In this document: positions 7,078 through 15,856 of the stretch, piece after piece
Numbering within the stretch: the first letter of the stretch is position 1
How the letters are laid out: each line of letters starts with the position of its first letter
Source of the DNA: an uncultured Parasphingopyxis sp.
GTDB taxonomy: Bacteria; Pseudomonadota; Alphaproteobacteria; Sphingomonadales; Sphingomonadaceae
Assembly: GCF_937129435.1 (NCBI RefSeq)
Contig: NZ_CAKZNF010000088.1
Coordinates: 1-36,396, forward strand
Reading direction: 5' to 3'
DNA: 36,396 bases
Notes under the pieces: generated by a model
Database searches by the model: none
Told to the model about the DNA's origin: nothing
The model's input: the letters and a program-made list of their open reading frames with translations, nothing else
Made by a program: the position numbers and the translations under genes

Positions 7078-10000
7078 ATGAACGACGGTGTTTCCGACGC
7101 TTTCGCCGCGACTCAAATTGCCGCGATAGGTGATGCGCTCACGACGGGTGCCTTGCCCGGCGAAGCGGAAGATCTTGACGGTAGCGAACTCGATGCGGCG
7201 GCGCGTTTCGTCGCTGCGGCGCTGGAGAAACGCCAGGCAGGCGAAGCCAATGTCCGCCTCGAATCCGTAACGCAGGACAATGGCCGGCGCTTCTTGCGGC
7301 TCGCCGTCATCAATGACGACATGCCGTTCCTCGTCGATTCGGTGGCGGCTGCGGTCCACGCGCATAATCTCAGCGTGATCAGGCTGCTCCATCCGATCAT
7401 CGCGGTAGCGCGAGACGGAAATGGTGTGCTCCAGAATTTCGGCGGCGAATGTGACGGCCCGAAGGAATCGGTCGTCTATCTCGAAGCCGACCGTGCCGAT
7501 GCACGCACGCGTCGCGCGCTGCTCAGCGACATCCATCGCGTCCTTGCCGACGTCCATGCGGCGGTGAAGGACTGGCCGGAATTGCAGAAGCGGATGCGCG
7601 AGGATGCCGGGCGCGTCCGGCCCGAAGAGGGCAAGGCGCTGCTCGAATGGTTTGCCGATCATCACTTCACCCAAGTGGGCCATTTCGTCCAATATGCGGG
7701 CGAAGCGCCTCGCGATGTGCTCGGCGCGTTCCGCAATGACGGCCCGCCCTGCTGGCGCGAACCGACCAGCGAAGCGGCCTTCGCACATTTCGAAAATGGC
7801 GGCAGCGGGCCGTTGCTGGCCAAGGCGGACCGGCTTTCGACCGTCCATCGCCGCGTGCCGCTCGATCTCGTCATCGCGCCGATCCGCGAGGGCGAGAAGG
7901 TCGTTGCGCTTTCGGTTCATGCCGGGCTCTGGACAAGCGCGGCCCTGCATGCCCCGGTCGAAGAGGTGCCGATCCTCAGGAAACGCCTGAAGGACCTGGA
8001 GGCGAAGCTCGGTTTCGATCCGCGCAGCCATGCCGGCAAGGCGCTGCAGCATGCCCTTTCGCGGCTGCCTCACGATATCCTGATGGCCTTCGGGGCCGAC
8101 GATCTGGAACGCGCATCGCTGACGGCGATGTCGCTGGCCGATCGCCCGCGGCCCAAGCTCCTTCTCGTGAACGGGATGCTCGGCCGCCATCTCTTCGCGT
8201 TCGTCTGGATGCCGCGCGACGAGGTTTCGACGGCGATGCGGACGCGGATCGGCCATCTGCTCGAAGAGGCAGCGGGCGCGATCATCTCCAACTGGTCGAT
8301 CGATCTCGGCGATGGCGATCTTGCCTCGATCCGCTACACGATCGATATCAACGGCAAGGTGCCCGACATCGATGAAGAAGCGCTCGATGGCGAGATCGAG
8401 CAGATGGTGCGTGGCTGGGAACCGGGCGTCGAGGCCGAACTTGCCGAGCGGGTGGGTTCGGCTCGCGCCGCGCGATTGACGCTCACCTATGCGGCAGCGT
8501 TTCCCAATGGCTATCGCGCGGAATATGGCGCGGAAGAAGCGGCCAAGGATGTGCTGCGGCTCAGCAATCTGAGTGACAGGCAGAGGGGGGCGCGGCTTTA
8601 TCGCCTCGACGGCGATCCGGAGAACCGGCTGCGGCTCAAGCTGTATCGGCTGCGCGCTTCGATCTCGCTGTCCGATGCGGTCCCGGTGCTGGAGAATTTC
8701 GGCTTTCGCGTGCTGGAGGAAATTCCGACGCCGCTCGAAGACGGCAAGCTCGGCTATATTCATGATTTCCTGCTGGAAATCGACGGCGAGGCGGACCTTT
8801 CGGGCCTGCTCGAGCGCGCGCAGGTCAAGGAGCGCGCCATTTCCGCCGTGCTCGAAGGGCGCGCGGAGAATGATGCCTTCAACCAGCTCATTATCGGCGT
8901 GGGCCTCGATCCCCGCGACGTCACGCTGTTCCGGGCCTGGTTCCGCTATTTGCGCCAGACCGGCCTGAGCTACGGCTTGCTGACCGTCGTCGAGACGCTG
9001 CGTGAAGAACCGGCGATCTGCCGCGCGATCGGTAGCCTTTTCGACGCGCTCCACAATCCCGCCTTCGAAGGCGATCGCGACGCGGCGGTGTCCGACGCGC
9101 GCAACGTGATCGAACGGGGGCTCGTCAATGTGGCGGCGATCGACGACGACACGATCATCCGCGCCTTGCGTTCTGTGGTCGAGGCATGCCTTCGCACCAA
9201 CGCTTTCGCACCCGCCGGTAACGAGGCGCTCGCGTTCAAGCTGGAGAGCGGGCAAATTCCCGGCCTGCCGGCGCCCGTGCCGTGGCGCGAAATCTGGGTC
9301 TACAGCCCGCGCGTCGAAGGCATTCATCTGCGCGGTGGGCCGGTAGCGCGCGGCGGCCTGCGCTGGTCGGACCGGCGCGACGATTTCCGCACCGAGATAT
9401 TGGGACTGATGAAGGCGCAGCTCGTCAAGAATGCCGTCATCGTGCCGACGGGCGCGAAGGGCGGCTTCTACCCCAAACAGCTTCCCAGCCCGGCCGAAGA
9501 TCGCGACGCCTGGATCGCCGAAGGGACCGAAAGCTACCGCATCTTCATCCGTACGCTGCTTTCGGTGACCGACAATCTTGTCGAGAACGAGGTCGTCCAT
9601 CCCGAGAGCGTCGTCATCCGCGACGACGACGATCCCTATTTCGTCGTCGCCGCCGACAAGGGCACGGCGAGCTTCTCTGACGTCGCCAATGCGATCGCGC
9701 TGGACCGGAATTTCTGGCTGGGCGACGCCTTCGCCAGCGGCGGCGGCTATGGCTATGACCATAAGGCGATGGGAATCACGGCGCGCGGCGCCTGGGTTTC
9801 GGTCCAGCGGCATTTCCTTGAGATGGGCATTGACGTGCAGACCGACCCGATCACGGTCGCCGGCTGCGGCGACATGTCGGGCGATGTGTTCGGCAACGGG
9901 ATGCTGCTCTCCAAGACACTCAAGGTCGTTGCCGCCTTCGACCATCGCGACATTTTCATCGACCCCGATCCCGACCCGGCGACGAGCTGGGAGGAACGCC

Positions 10001-11733
10001 AGAGGCTGTTCGAGCTCCCGCGTTCGTCCTGGCAGGACTATGACGAGAAACTGATCTCCAAGGGCGGCGCGGTCTTCTCCCGCAGTTCGAAGGAACTGAC
10101 ATTGACGCCGGAGATTCAGGCGCTGCTGGGTATTGCCGAAGATACGGTGCGCCCGTCGGAGTTGATCTCGGCGATCCTCAAATCGCCGGTCGACCTGCTG
10201 TGGTTCGGCGGTATCGGTACCTATATCAAGTCGGCGACCGAGGCGCATATCGAGGTCGGCGATCCGGCGAACGACAAGGTCCGTGTCAACGGCCGGGACG
10301 TTCATGCCAAGGCGATCGGCGAGGGCGCCAATCTCGGCCTGACCCAGGCCGGGCGCATCGAATATGCCGCACAGGGCGGCCGCCTCAATACCGATTTCAT
10401 CGACAATAGCGCCGGCGTCGATTGTTCGGACAATGAGGTCAACATCAAGATCCCGCTCAACCGCGAGATGAACGAGGGCCGTCTCGAGTTCGAGGCGCGG
10501 AACGAATTGCTCATATCGATGACCGAAGACGTGGCCGCGCTCGTCCTCGAGGACAACCGGTTGCAGACGCTCGCGCTGTCGCTGGCGGAACGGGACGGGG
10601 CGAAGGGGCTGCCCAGCCAGGTGCGTGTAATCGAGATCCTCGAAAATGGCGACCGGATCGATCGGCAGGTCGAAGGGCTGGGTGCAAACGAGGAACTGCT
10701 CCGCCGCCGCAACGACAATCGTGGCCTGACACGGCCGGAGCTTTCGGTCCTGCTCGCACACAGCAAGCTGACGCTGCAGGATGCCGTCGAGTCCACCACC
10801 CTGCCCGACGACGAATTGCTCGAACCGTTGCTTTACGAGGCGTTCCCGCCGGCGATGCGCGAGCAGTTCGGCGAGGCAATCGGCAATCACCGGCTGCGGC
10901 GCGAGATCATCGCGACCAAGATCGCCAACCGTGTCGTCAACCGACTCGGCTTCGTCATGCCGTTCGAACTCAGCGAGGAAGAAGGCGTCGGCCTGTCCCG
11001 TGTTGCGACGGCCTATTTTACCGCCGAGAAGCTGTTCGATCTGGAATCGCTTTGGACCCAGCTTGAGCAGGCGGAGATCGGCGAGGTCGAACGCTTGCGG
11101 CTGTTCACCATGGCGCAGGACAATCTGCGTTTCGCGATGGCCGATATTATCCGTGTCAGCGGCGAAAACGACGAACCCAGCGGCCTTGCCGCGCGATTGG
11201 GCCCGGGCGTCGACCGCCTCAATACCGCACTCGACGAGTTGATGAAGGAGGAATCGAAATCCTTCTCCGAATCGATGCGGCAGAAGGTTGCCGATATCGA
11301 GGTCGATCCCGGGCTCGTGGACCGGATCATAAGGCTCGCGGAGATGAAGGGGGCAGTGACGACGTCCGATCTGGCCGATCGTCTCGGCGTCGGCGAACTC
11401 GATGTCGCCCGCGCCTATACGAAGCTTGGCGAGGCTCTGGGTCTCGACTGGGCGAACGCGACGGCGCTGCGCTTCGGGTCGAGCGACCCGTGGGAACGGC
11501 TGCTCGCCGCCAATCTCAGCCGCGATTTCGAACAGTTGCGGCTTCAGTTCCTTGCGCGAACGAACACTCGCGATCCGATCGCCGATGTCGAGACCTGGCT
11601 GAAGCTGAACAAGGCGCGGGTCGACCAGTTCACCGATCTTGTTGCGCGGGCACGGCTCGAACCGGCACCCAGTGCCGCGATGCTCGCCCAGATCGGCGCC
11701 CAGGCGCGCGTGCTGCTGGGAAGAGACGGCTAG
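7078..11733 (+). CDS. gdhB: NAD-specific glutamate dehydrogenase, large (180-kDa class)
   Basis: A 1551-residue enzyme that deaminates glutamate to 2-oxoglutarate with NAD and serves mainly in glutamate breakdown. The length is right for the large bacterial class (about 1500-1650). The N-terminal ~700 residues are regulatory, ACT-like in known members. The catalytic core holds RGGLRWSDRRDDFRTEI near residue 757 and VPTGAKGGFYPKQ near 790, with substrate-binding lysines. The dinucleotide-binding stretch VAGCGDMSGDVFGNGMLL lies near 925, and GEGANLGLTQAGRIEY near 1080. The C-terminal ~400 residues are the helical domain of the family. AGGAG at 7059-7063 is 14 nt before the ATG, which is long; TGCT-AGG-AGCA can fold around it. 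The stop overlaps the stop of the convergent hydroxylase gene. Confidence 0.95.
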   Translation: MNDGVSDAFAATQIAAIGDALTTGALPGEAEDLDGSELDAAARFVAAALEKRQAGEANVRLESVTQDNGRRFLRLAVINDDMPFLVDSVAAAVHAHNLSVIRLLHPIIAVARDGNGVLQNFGGECDGPKESVVYLEADRADARTRRALLSDIHRVLADVHAAVKDWPELQKRMREDAGRVRPEEGKALLEWFADHHFTQVGHFVQYAGEAPRDVLGAFRNDGPPCWREPTSEAAFAHFENGGSGPLLAKADRLSTVHRRVPLDLVIAPIREGEKVVALSVHAGLWTSAALHAPVEEVPILRKRLKDLEAKLGFDPRSHAGKALQHALSRLPHDILMAFGADDLERASLTAMSLADRPRPKLLLVNGMLGRHLFAFVWMPRDEVSTAMRTRIGHLLEEAAGAIISNWSIDLGDGDLASIRYTIDINGKVPDIDEEALDGEIEQMVRGWEPGVEAELAERVGSARAARLTLTYAAAFPNGYRAEYGAEEAAKDVLRLSNLSDRQRGARLYRLDGDPENRLRLKLYRLRASISLSDAVPVLENFGFRVLEEIPTPLEDGKLGYIHDFLLEIDGEADLSGLLERAQVKERAISAVLEGRAENDAFNQLIIGVGLDPRDVTLFRAWFRYLRQTGLSYGLLTVVETLREEPAICRAIGSLFDALHNPAFEGDRDAAVSDARNVIERGLVNVAAIDDDTIIRALRSVVEACLRTNAFAPAGNEALAFKLESGQIPGLPAPVPWREIWVYSPRVEGIHLRGGPVARGGLRWSDRRDDFRTEILGLMKAQLVKNAVIVPTGAKGGFYPKQLPSPAEDRDAWIAEGTESYRIFIRTLLSVTDNLVENEVVHPESVVIRDDDDPYFVVAADKGTASFSDVANAIALDRNFWLGDAFASGGGYGYDHKAMGITARGAWVSVQRHFLEMGIDVQTDPITVAGCGDMSGDVFGNGMLLSKTLKVVAAFDHRDIFIDPDPDPATSWEERQRLFELPRSSWQDYDEKLISKGGAVFSRSSKELTLTPEIQALLGIAEDTVRPSELISAILKSPVDLLWFGGIGTYIKSATEAHIEVGDPANDKVRVNGRDVHAKAIGEGANLGLTQAGRIEYAAQGGRLNTDFIDNSAGVDCSDNEVNIKIPLNREMNEGRLEFEARNELLISMTEDVAALVLEDNRLQTLALSLAERDGAKGLPSQVRVIEILENGDRIDRQVEGLGANEELLRRRNDNRGLTRPELSVLLAHSKLTLQDAVESTTLPDDELLEPLLYEAFPPAMREQFGEAIGNHRLRREIIATKIANRVVNRLGFVMPFELSEEEGVGLSRVATAYFTAEKLFDLESLWTQLEQAEIGEVERLRLFTMAQDNLRFAMADIIRVSGENDEPSGLAARLGPGVDRLNTALDELMKEESKSFSESMRQKVADIEVDPGLVDRIIRLAEMKGAVTTSDLADRLGVGELDVARAYTKLGEALGLDWANATALRFGSSDPWERLLAANLSRDFEQLRLQFLARTNTRDPIADVETWLKLNKARVDQFTDLVARARLEPAPSAAMLAQIGAQARVLLGRDG

Positions 11734-12413
11734 GCGTCGGCCCAGCGTCGCATCAGATTGTGATAGAGCTGCGTCAGGCGGAGCACTTCGCTGTCGTCGA
11801 AGCCGCGTTCGGAGCCTAGCCGCTGCACCGATTGGTCGAGATCGTAGAGCAATGTCCGCTCGCCATCGTCGCGCACCATCGATTCGAGCCAGAGGAAACA
11901 GCTGACGCGTTCGCCGCGCGTCACTTCGGTCACGCGGTGCAGGCTCGATGAAGGGTAGAGCAGCATCGAACCGGCGGCGAGCTTGTGCTCACGGCCGCCA
12001 TATTCGTCCTCGATGACGAGTTCGCCGCCGTCATAGTCGTCAGGATCGCTGAGGAAGAGCGTGGCCGACAGGTCGGTGCGAATCCGCTCGCCGCTGGCAC
12101 TGTCGACGCGAATCGCATTGTCCACATGCGTGCCGAACCGTTCCGCCTCGCCATAGCGGTTGAACAATGGCGGGAAGATGCGGCGGGGCAGGGCGGCGGA
12201 GAGGAATTGCGCATTGGCACCGAGCGCGCGGCTCACCACCGAACGTCCATGCGCCGCCGCCTCGCCGTCTTCGGGGAGCTGGCGGTTCCGCTTGGCGAGC
12301 GCCGCGCCCCCACCACTCGTGACATTGCCGTCGACCCATTCCGCCGCGAGGAGGTGCTCGCGCAGTGCGAGCGCCTCTTCGCGCGGCAGGACAGAGGGAA
12401 TCACGGTCAGCAT
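11730..12413 (-). CDS. PKHD-type Fe(II)/2-oxoglutarate hydroxylase, YbiX/PiuC family
   Basis: A 227-residue Fe(II)- and 2-oxoglutarate-dependent dioxygenase. The iron ligands are His96 and Asp98 (GTHVDNA) and His159 (SSSLHRVTEVT); Arg169 (RGERVSCF) should bind 2-oxoglutarate. The length fits YbiX/PiuC (about 225). Members are usually encoded next to Fiu/PiuA-type catecholate siderophore receptors and are iron-regulated; their substrate is not well defined. Here it follows the receptor gene by 33 bp on the same strand, so the pair forms an operon. Its TAG stop is read from bases 11730-11732 and overlaps the gdhB stop (11731-11733). Confidence 0.93.
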   Translation of the reverse strand: MLTVIPSVLPREEALALREHLLAAEWVDGNVTSGGGAALAKRNRQLPEDGEAAAHGRSVVSRALGANAQFLSAALPRRIFPPLFNRYGEAERFGTHVDNAIRVDSASGERIRTDLSATLFLSDPDDYDGGELVIEDEYGGREHKLAAGSMLLYPSSSLHRVTEVTRGERVSCFLWLESMVRDDGERTLLYDLDQSVQRLGSERGFDDSEVLRLTQLYHNLMRRWADA

Positions 12414-12446
12414 GAGCCTCGTCCTAACAGGCCGGGTAGCGTTGCT

Positions 12447-14768
12447 CTAGAACCCCGCGGTCAATGTCAGGAAGGCGGAGCGTCCCGGCGCCACATAGGC
12501 GAAGGGCGCACCGGAGCGATAGATCGCGTCATAATAGCGCTCGTCGGTGAGGTTGAGCACGTTGAGACGCAGCTCGGCCTGTTCGCTCAGACGGTAGCGG
12601 GCGACAGCGTCGAGGCGGACATAGCCGTCCACGCTCGGTGTGCCGGCGCCCAGCGTTCCGCCAAAGATTCGCGACTGAGCATAGACCTGTCCGCCAATCT
12701 GGAAGCCGGGGAACGGCTCGAACGTGACCAGAATATTGCCCGAATGACGCGGGATGTTGGCGAAGCGGCTGCCGATCACGGTGGGGTCGGCGCTGTCGGT
12801 GATCTCGGCATCGACGAACGCATAGCCTGCGAAGACCGAGACACCGGGGAGAGGATTGCCTGCCGCGCTGAGTTCGATGCCCTGCGAGCGCTGCTCGCCA
12901 ACCAGGGCGAAGACGCCCGGCGCCGTCTGTTCGCGGGCATTGTCCTTGGTGATGTGGAACATGGCCGCCGTCAGCAGCAGGTTGTCGTTCGGTTCGTATT
13001 TCACGCCGATCTCGAAAGCGGTGTTGCGCTCGGGTTGGAGCGCATCGGTACCGGTCTGAAGGCCGCCATAGACGTCGTTCGTCGCGTCCAGCTGCTCGCC
13101 GCTTGGATTGGACGAGGTGCTGAACGAGCCATAGATCGTCAGCGGTTCGACAGGCTTGTAGACGAGCGCTGCCTGATAGTTGACGAATTCGGCGCCGTTG
13201 CCGATCTGGCTGGCGGGGAGCGGCTGGCCCCGGAAAATGCGGGCCGGCTGGAACTGGTCGATATCATATGTGTCGAAGCGAATGCCGAGCAAGGCTTCGA
13301 ACTGAGGCGAGAACTTGATCGTGTCGATCAGGTAGACGCCCATCGCGTCGACCTCGGTCACGGTCGGTGGTGTGGGATCCAGGCTGACCGGAATATCGAA
13401 GCCGAGCACCGGATTCGGGTCGAGCAGGTTTCGCACGAAGCTGGTCGGCGTGTTGATCTGATTGCCGCCGCCGTCCTCAACGAAGTCGGGGATGGCGTAG
13501 CGCCGGTTGGAGATCCGCTCGTTCGAATATTCGAACCCGGTGACCAGCGTATGGCCGATGCCGCCCGTATCGAATCGGAAAGTCGCATCGGTGATGTTGG
13601 CGTAGTAGCGCGTCGTCGCATTGCGCTGCGGCGAACCCACGGCGACGGTCCACTGATCGAGCGGCAGCTCCGGCCCGGCATTGGAGCAACTCCCATCGGC
13701 GTTGAGCGCAAAGCGGCAAGGCGCGCGCGGGGCGCTGACGATATAACGATTGTAGACTTCGCCGTAACGGAACATCGATCGGACCTCGACAAGGTCTTCT
13801 TCCGAATAACGAAGCGTAACGGTGCCGATGTCCGATCCGTTTTCCAGGAAATCACGGCCGACAACGCCGTAGAAATTGTCGCCGTCGACGTCGAACGGCT
13901 CCTGCGTGTCGGTGTCGAAGGGCTGGCCGTAGTCGCTCATGCCGTCGAGACGGAAATGGTAATAGTCGGCAGCGAGGGTGAAGCCGGGTGCCGGCTCCCA
14001 GACGAGCGCGCCCGCGATGCCGTACCGTTCGCTGAACACATAGTCGCGCCCGGGCGTATCGGCATTGTGGTAGAGACCGTTCAACCGGAACGCGAAGTCG
14101 TCACCGATATTCTGGTTGATGTCGAGTGTGCCGCGATACATGTTCTCGGTGCCGATCGAGCCTTCGCCGATGATGAAATCGCTGTCGAGCGGGGTCTTCG
14201 ATTCGAGGCTCACCGCGCCGCCGGTGGTGCCGCGGCCGCCGAGGAAGGAAGAGGGCCCTCGCACGATCTCGATCTGCTCGACGGCGAAGATCTCGCGGCT
14301 CGAAACGCCGGGATCGCGCATCCCATCGATATAGACGTCGTTGCGCGCTTCGAAGCCGCGGATGAAGATGCGGTCGCCGAATGCATTGCCGCCCTCTCCG
14401 GTACCAAGCGTGACGCCCGGAACGGAACGCACCGCTTCGCGGAAGCTCTGCGCGCCGATGTCTTCGAGAACTTCCTTCGGCACGATCGTCACGGATCGCG
14501 GCGTGTCGCGGACCTCTTCGGTCAGGCGTCCGTTCGACGAACGCTGCACGCGATAGGGCGCATCGGGGTCGGCATTGGGGTTCGCGTCGGACGGGCGCTG
14601 GCCGGTGACGACGATCTGGCGTTCGTCGCCAAGCTGCGTTGCCGCATTGGCCGCGGCGGCCTCGGCTGCATGTGCCGTGCCGCCGATCAGCGAAGCGGAC
14701 AGGGCGCCCATGAGGATGGTGGAACCGGCGGCGGCCGGGCGAAGCCCGGTTGAATTCTTGCGTGACAT
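12447..14768 (-). CDS. TonB-dependent siderophore receptor, Fiu/PiuA-like
   Basis: A 773-residue outer-membrane receptor that should import ferric catecholate siderophores with TonB energy. A signal peptide covers about residues 1-34 (cleavage near AHA). A TonB-box-like segment IVVTGQRP lies at ~52-59. The plug domain spans ~75-190 (TPRSVTIVPKEVLEDIG, FIRGFEARNDVYIDGMRDPG, VEQIEIVRGPSS), and a 22-strand barrel follows. The protein ends in Phe (LTLTAGF), the usual outer-membrane assembly signal. The PKHD-hydroxylase partner downstream points to the Fiu/PiuA subgroup. A ribosome binding site AGGAAGG lies 7 nt before the start but is also one arm of a hairpin. Two Fur-like sites lie in the promoter. 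Confidence 0.93.
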   Translation of the reverse strand: MSRKNSTGLRPAAAGSTILMGALSASLIGGTAHAAEAAAANAATQLGDERQIVVTGQRPSDANPNADPDAPYRVQRSSNGRLTEEVRDTPRSVTIVPKEVLEDIGAQSFREAVRSVPGVTLGTGEGGNAFGDRIFIRGFEARNDVYIDGMRDPGVSSREIFAVEQIEIVRGPSSFLGGRGTTGGAVSLESKTPLDSDFIIGEGSIGTENMYRGTLDINQNIGDDFAFRLNGLYHNADTPGRDYVFSERYGIAGALVWEPAPGFTLAADYYHFRLDGMSDYGQPFDTDTQEPFDVDGDNFYGVVGRDFLENGSDIGTVTLRYSEEDLVEVRSMFRYGEVYNRYIVSAPRAPCRFALNADGSCSNAGPELPLDQWTVAVGSPQRNATTRYYANITDATFRFDTGGIGHTLVTGFEYSNERISNRRYAIPDFVEDGGGNQINTPTSFVRNLLDPNPVLGFDIPVSLDPTPPTVTEVDAMGVYLIDTIKFSPQFEALLGIRFDTYDIDQFQPARIFRGQPLPASQIGNGAEFVNYQAALVYKPVEPLTIYGSFSTSSNPSGEQLDATNDVYGGLQTGTDALQPERNTAFEIGVKYEPNDNLLLTAAMFHITKDNAREQTAPGVFALVGEQRSQGIELSAAGNPLPGVSVFAGYAFVDAEITDSADPTVIGSRFANIPRHSGNILVTFEPFPGFQIGGQVYAQSRIFGGTLGAGTPSVDGYVRLDAVARYRLSEQAELRLNVLNLTDERYYDAIYRSGAPFAYVAPGRSAFLTLTAGF

Positions 14769-14775
14769 GATGTGA

Positions 14776-14794
14776 CCTTCCTGTATTCGGAAGG
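14776..14794 (-). promoter_or_regulatory. Hairpin covering the ribosome binding site of the siderophore receptor
   Basis: In the mRNA, CCTTCC (14794-14789), a 7-nt loop and GGAAGG (14781-14776) can form a perfect 6-bp stem. The second arm is the Shine-Dalgarno sequence itself, so folding would reduce translation. Confidence 0.4.
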
Positions 14795-14795
14795 C

Positions 14796-14824
14796 CTGCT
14801 ATTGCGAGCCATTCGCATCGTCAA
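14796..14824 (-). promoter_or_regulatory. Probable promoter of the siderophore receptor operon with Fur-like site in its spacer
   Basis: On the minus strand TTGACG (14824-14819, five of six matches to -35) is followed after 17 bp by a weak -10, TAGCAG (14801-14796). The spacer contains TGCGAGC-C-ATTCGCA (14803-14817), a 7-1-7 element close to alphaproteobacterial Fur sites. Bound Fur with iron would block polymerase directly. Confidence 0.5.
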
Positions 14825-15081
14825 CTCAAATAAGAATCATTAGCATTTTTATTTTCGGCCCGGGCATGAAGCCATAGCCGAACCGCGCTTGCGAGATTGG
14901 GAGGATCGTCGGATTCGAGCCGTTCAGCGTCGATTCGCGCGACAAGCGCGCTCAGCGGAAGCTTTTCGTCCGCCGCGGCCCGTTCGATCGCCGACCAGAA
15001 TAACGGTTCCAGCGTCAGCGAAGTCTGATGGCCGGCAATGGTGATGCTGCGCTTGACCGGCGGATGGTAGATGGAGGGCAT
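14821..15081 (-). CDS. Ribbon-helix-helix domain protein (RHH_4 type)
   Basis: An 86-residue protein. The segment PPVKRSITIAGHQTSLTLEP (residues 7-26) followed by two helices, FWSAIERAAADEKLPLSALVARID, is the pattern of the alphaproteobacterial ribbon-helix-helix_4 family: a short beta strand that could enter the DNA major groove, then two helices for dimerisation. The ATG at 15081 follows the phaB stop by 19 bp, so the two are probably co-transcribed. No toxin gene lies beside it. Its DNA target is unknown; its own operon or PHB genes are reasonable candidates. The last 15 codons carry the Fur box and -35 of the next operon. Confidence 0.85.
   Translation of the reverse strand: MPSIYHPPVKRSITIAGHQTSLTLEPLFWSAIERAAADEKLPLSALVARIDAERLESDDPPNLASAVRLWLHARAENKNANDSYLS
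14831..14845 (-). promoter_or_regulatory. Fur box
   Basis: TAAGAAT-C-ATTAGCA matches the 7-1-7 Fur consensus TGATAAT-N-ATTATCA at most positions. It lies 6 bp upstream of the predicted -35 and inside the last codons of the RHH gene. It is 13 bp from the second Fur-like site. Confidence 0.6.
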
Positions 15082-15100
15082 CGCCGGTCCCGGCTGCGGC

Positions 15101-15823
15101 TCAATACATATGCTGGCCGCCGTTGATCGACATCGTCGACCCGGTGACGAAGCCTGCCTCATCGCTGCAGAGAAAGGCAACGCCGCGCGCGATTTCTTCG
15201 GCCTGGCCCAGACGCCCGACGGGGATCTTTGCGACGATCTTTTCGAGCACGGGCTCCGGCACGGCGGCGACCATATCGGTGTCGATATAGCCGGGTGCCA
15301 GCGCGTTGACCGTGATCCCCGCCTTGGCGCCTTCCTGCGCCAATGCCTTGGTGAATCCATGAATACCCGATTTGGCGGCAGCGTAATTGACCTGACCATA
15401 TTGACCGCCCTGGCCGTTGATCGAGCCGATGTTGACGATGCGGCCCCAGCCACGCTCCTTCATACCCGGGAAGCAGGCCTTGGCCATGTTGAAGCAACCG
15501 CCAAGATTGACGCGCATCACCTCGTGCCAGTCCTCATAGCTCATCCGGGCGAGCGTACCATCGCGCGTGATCCCGGCATTGTTGACGAGGACGTCGACCG
15601 GTCCGATCTCTTCGGACACCTTCGCGCAGCCGTCCTGGCACGCGTCATAGTCTCCGACGTCCCATTTATAGGCGGCGATGCCGGTGCGGTCGGTAAAGGC
15701 CTTGGCCTTATCGTCATTGCCGGCATAGTTCGCGGCGACGGTCATCCCCATATCCTTCAGGGCGCAGCTGATCGCCTCGCCGATGCCGCGGGTTCCGCCG
15801 GTTACGATTGCCACTTTTGCCAT
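15101..15823 (-). CDS. phaB: Acetoacetyl-CoA reductase
   Basis: A 240-residue short-chain dehydrogenase. The NADPH site is TGGTRGIGEA (residues 8-17), NNAG is at 81-84, and the catalytic residues are Ser134, Tyr147 and Lys151 (QYGQVNYAAAKSG). The GQGGQYGQVNY wording and the C-terminal SINGGQHMY are characteristic of PhaB, which makes (R)-3-hydroxybutyryl-CoA for polyhydroxybutyrate, rather than FabG. The ATG at 15823 was chosen because it begins the MAKVAIVTGG core and has GGAGAGG upstream. No thiolase (phaA) or synthase (phaC) gene is in the window. An inverted repeat lies 33 bp upstream. Confidence 0.93.
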   Translation of the reverse strand: MAKVAIVTGGTRGIGEAISCALKDMGMTVAANYAGNDDKAKAFTDRTGIAAYKWDVGDYDACQDGCAKVSEEIGPVDVLVNNAGITRDGTLARMSYEDWHEVMRVNLGGCFNMAKACFPGMKERGWGRIVNIGSINGQGGQYGQVNYAAAKSGIHGFTKALAQEGAKAGITVNALAPGYIDTDMVAAVPEPVLEKIVAKIPVGRLGQAEEIARGVAFLCSDEAGFVTGSTMSINGGQHMY

Positions 15824-15856
15824 TGTCACCTCTCTCCAGGACCGATCCAAATGTTT

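Noticed and set aside
7057..10890. 1277-codon open frame antisense to gdhB
   Set aside because: It lies wholly inside a well-supported gene and shows no family motifs; GC-rich third positions remove stop codons on the opposite strand. No ribosome binding site was found.
11985..14753. 922-codon open frame antisense to the siderophore receptor and hydroxylase genes
   Set aside because: The reverse strand encodes two clear protein families; the antisense product has a low-complexity, Arg/Asp/Val-rich look without motifs.
14821..15081. RHH protein as antitoxin of a toxin-antitoxin pair
   Set aside because: No small toxin gene lies beside it; the family pattern is the single-gene RHH_4 type.
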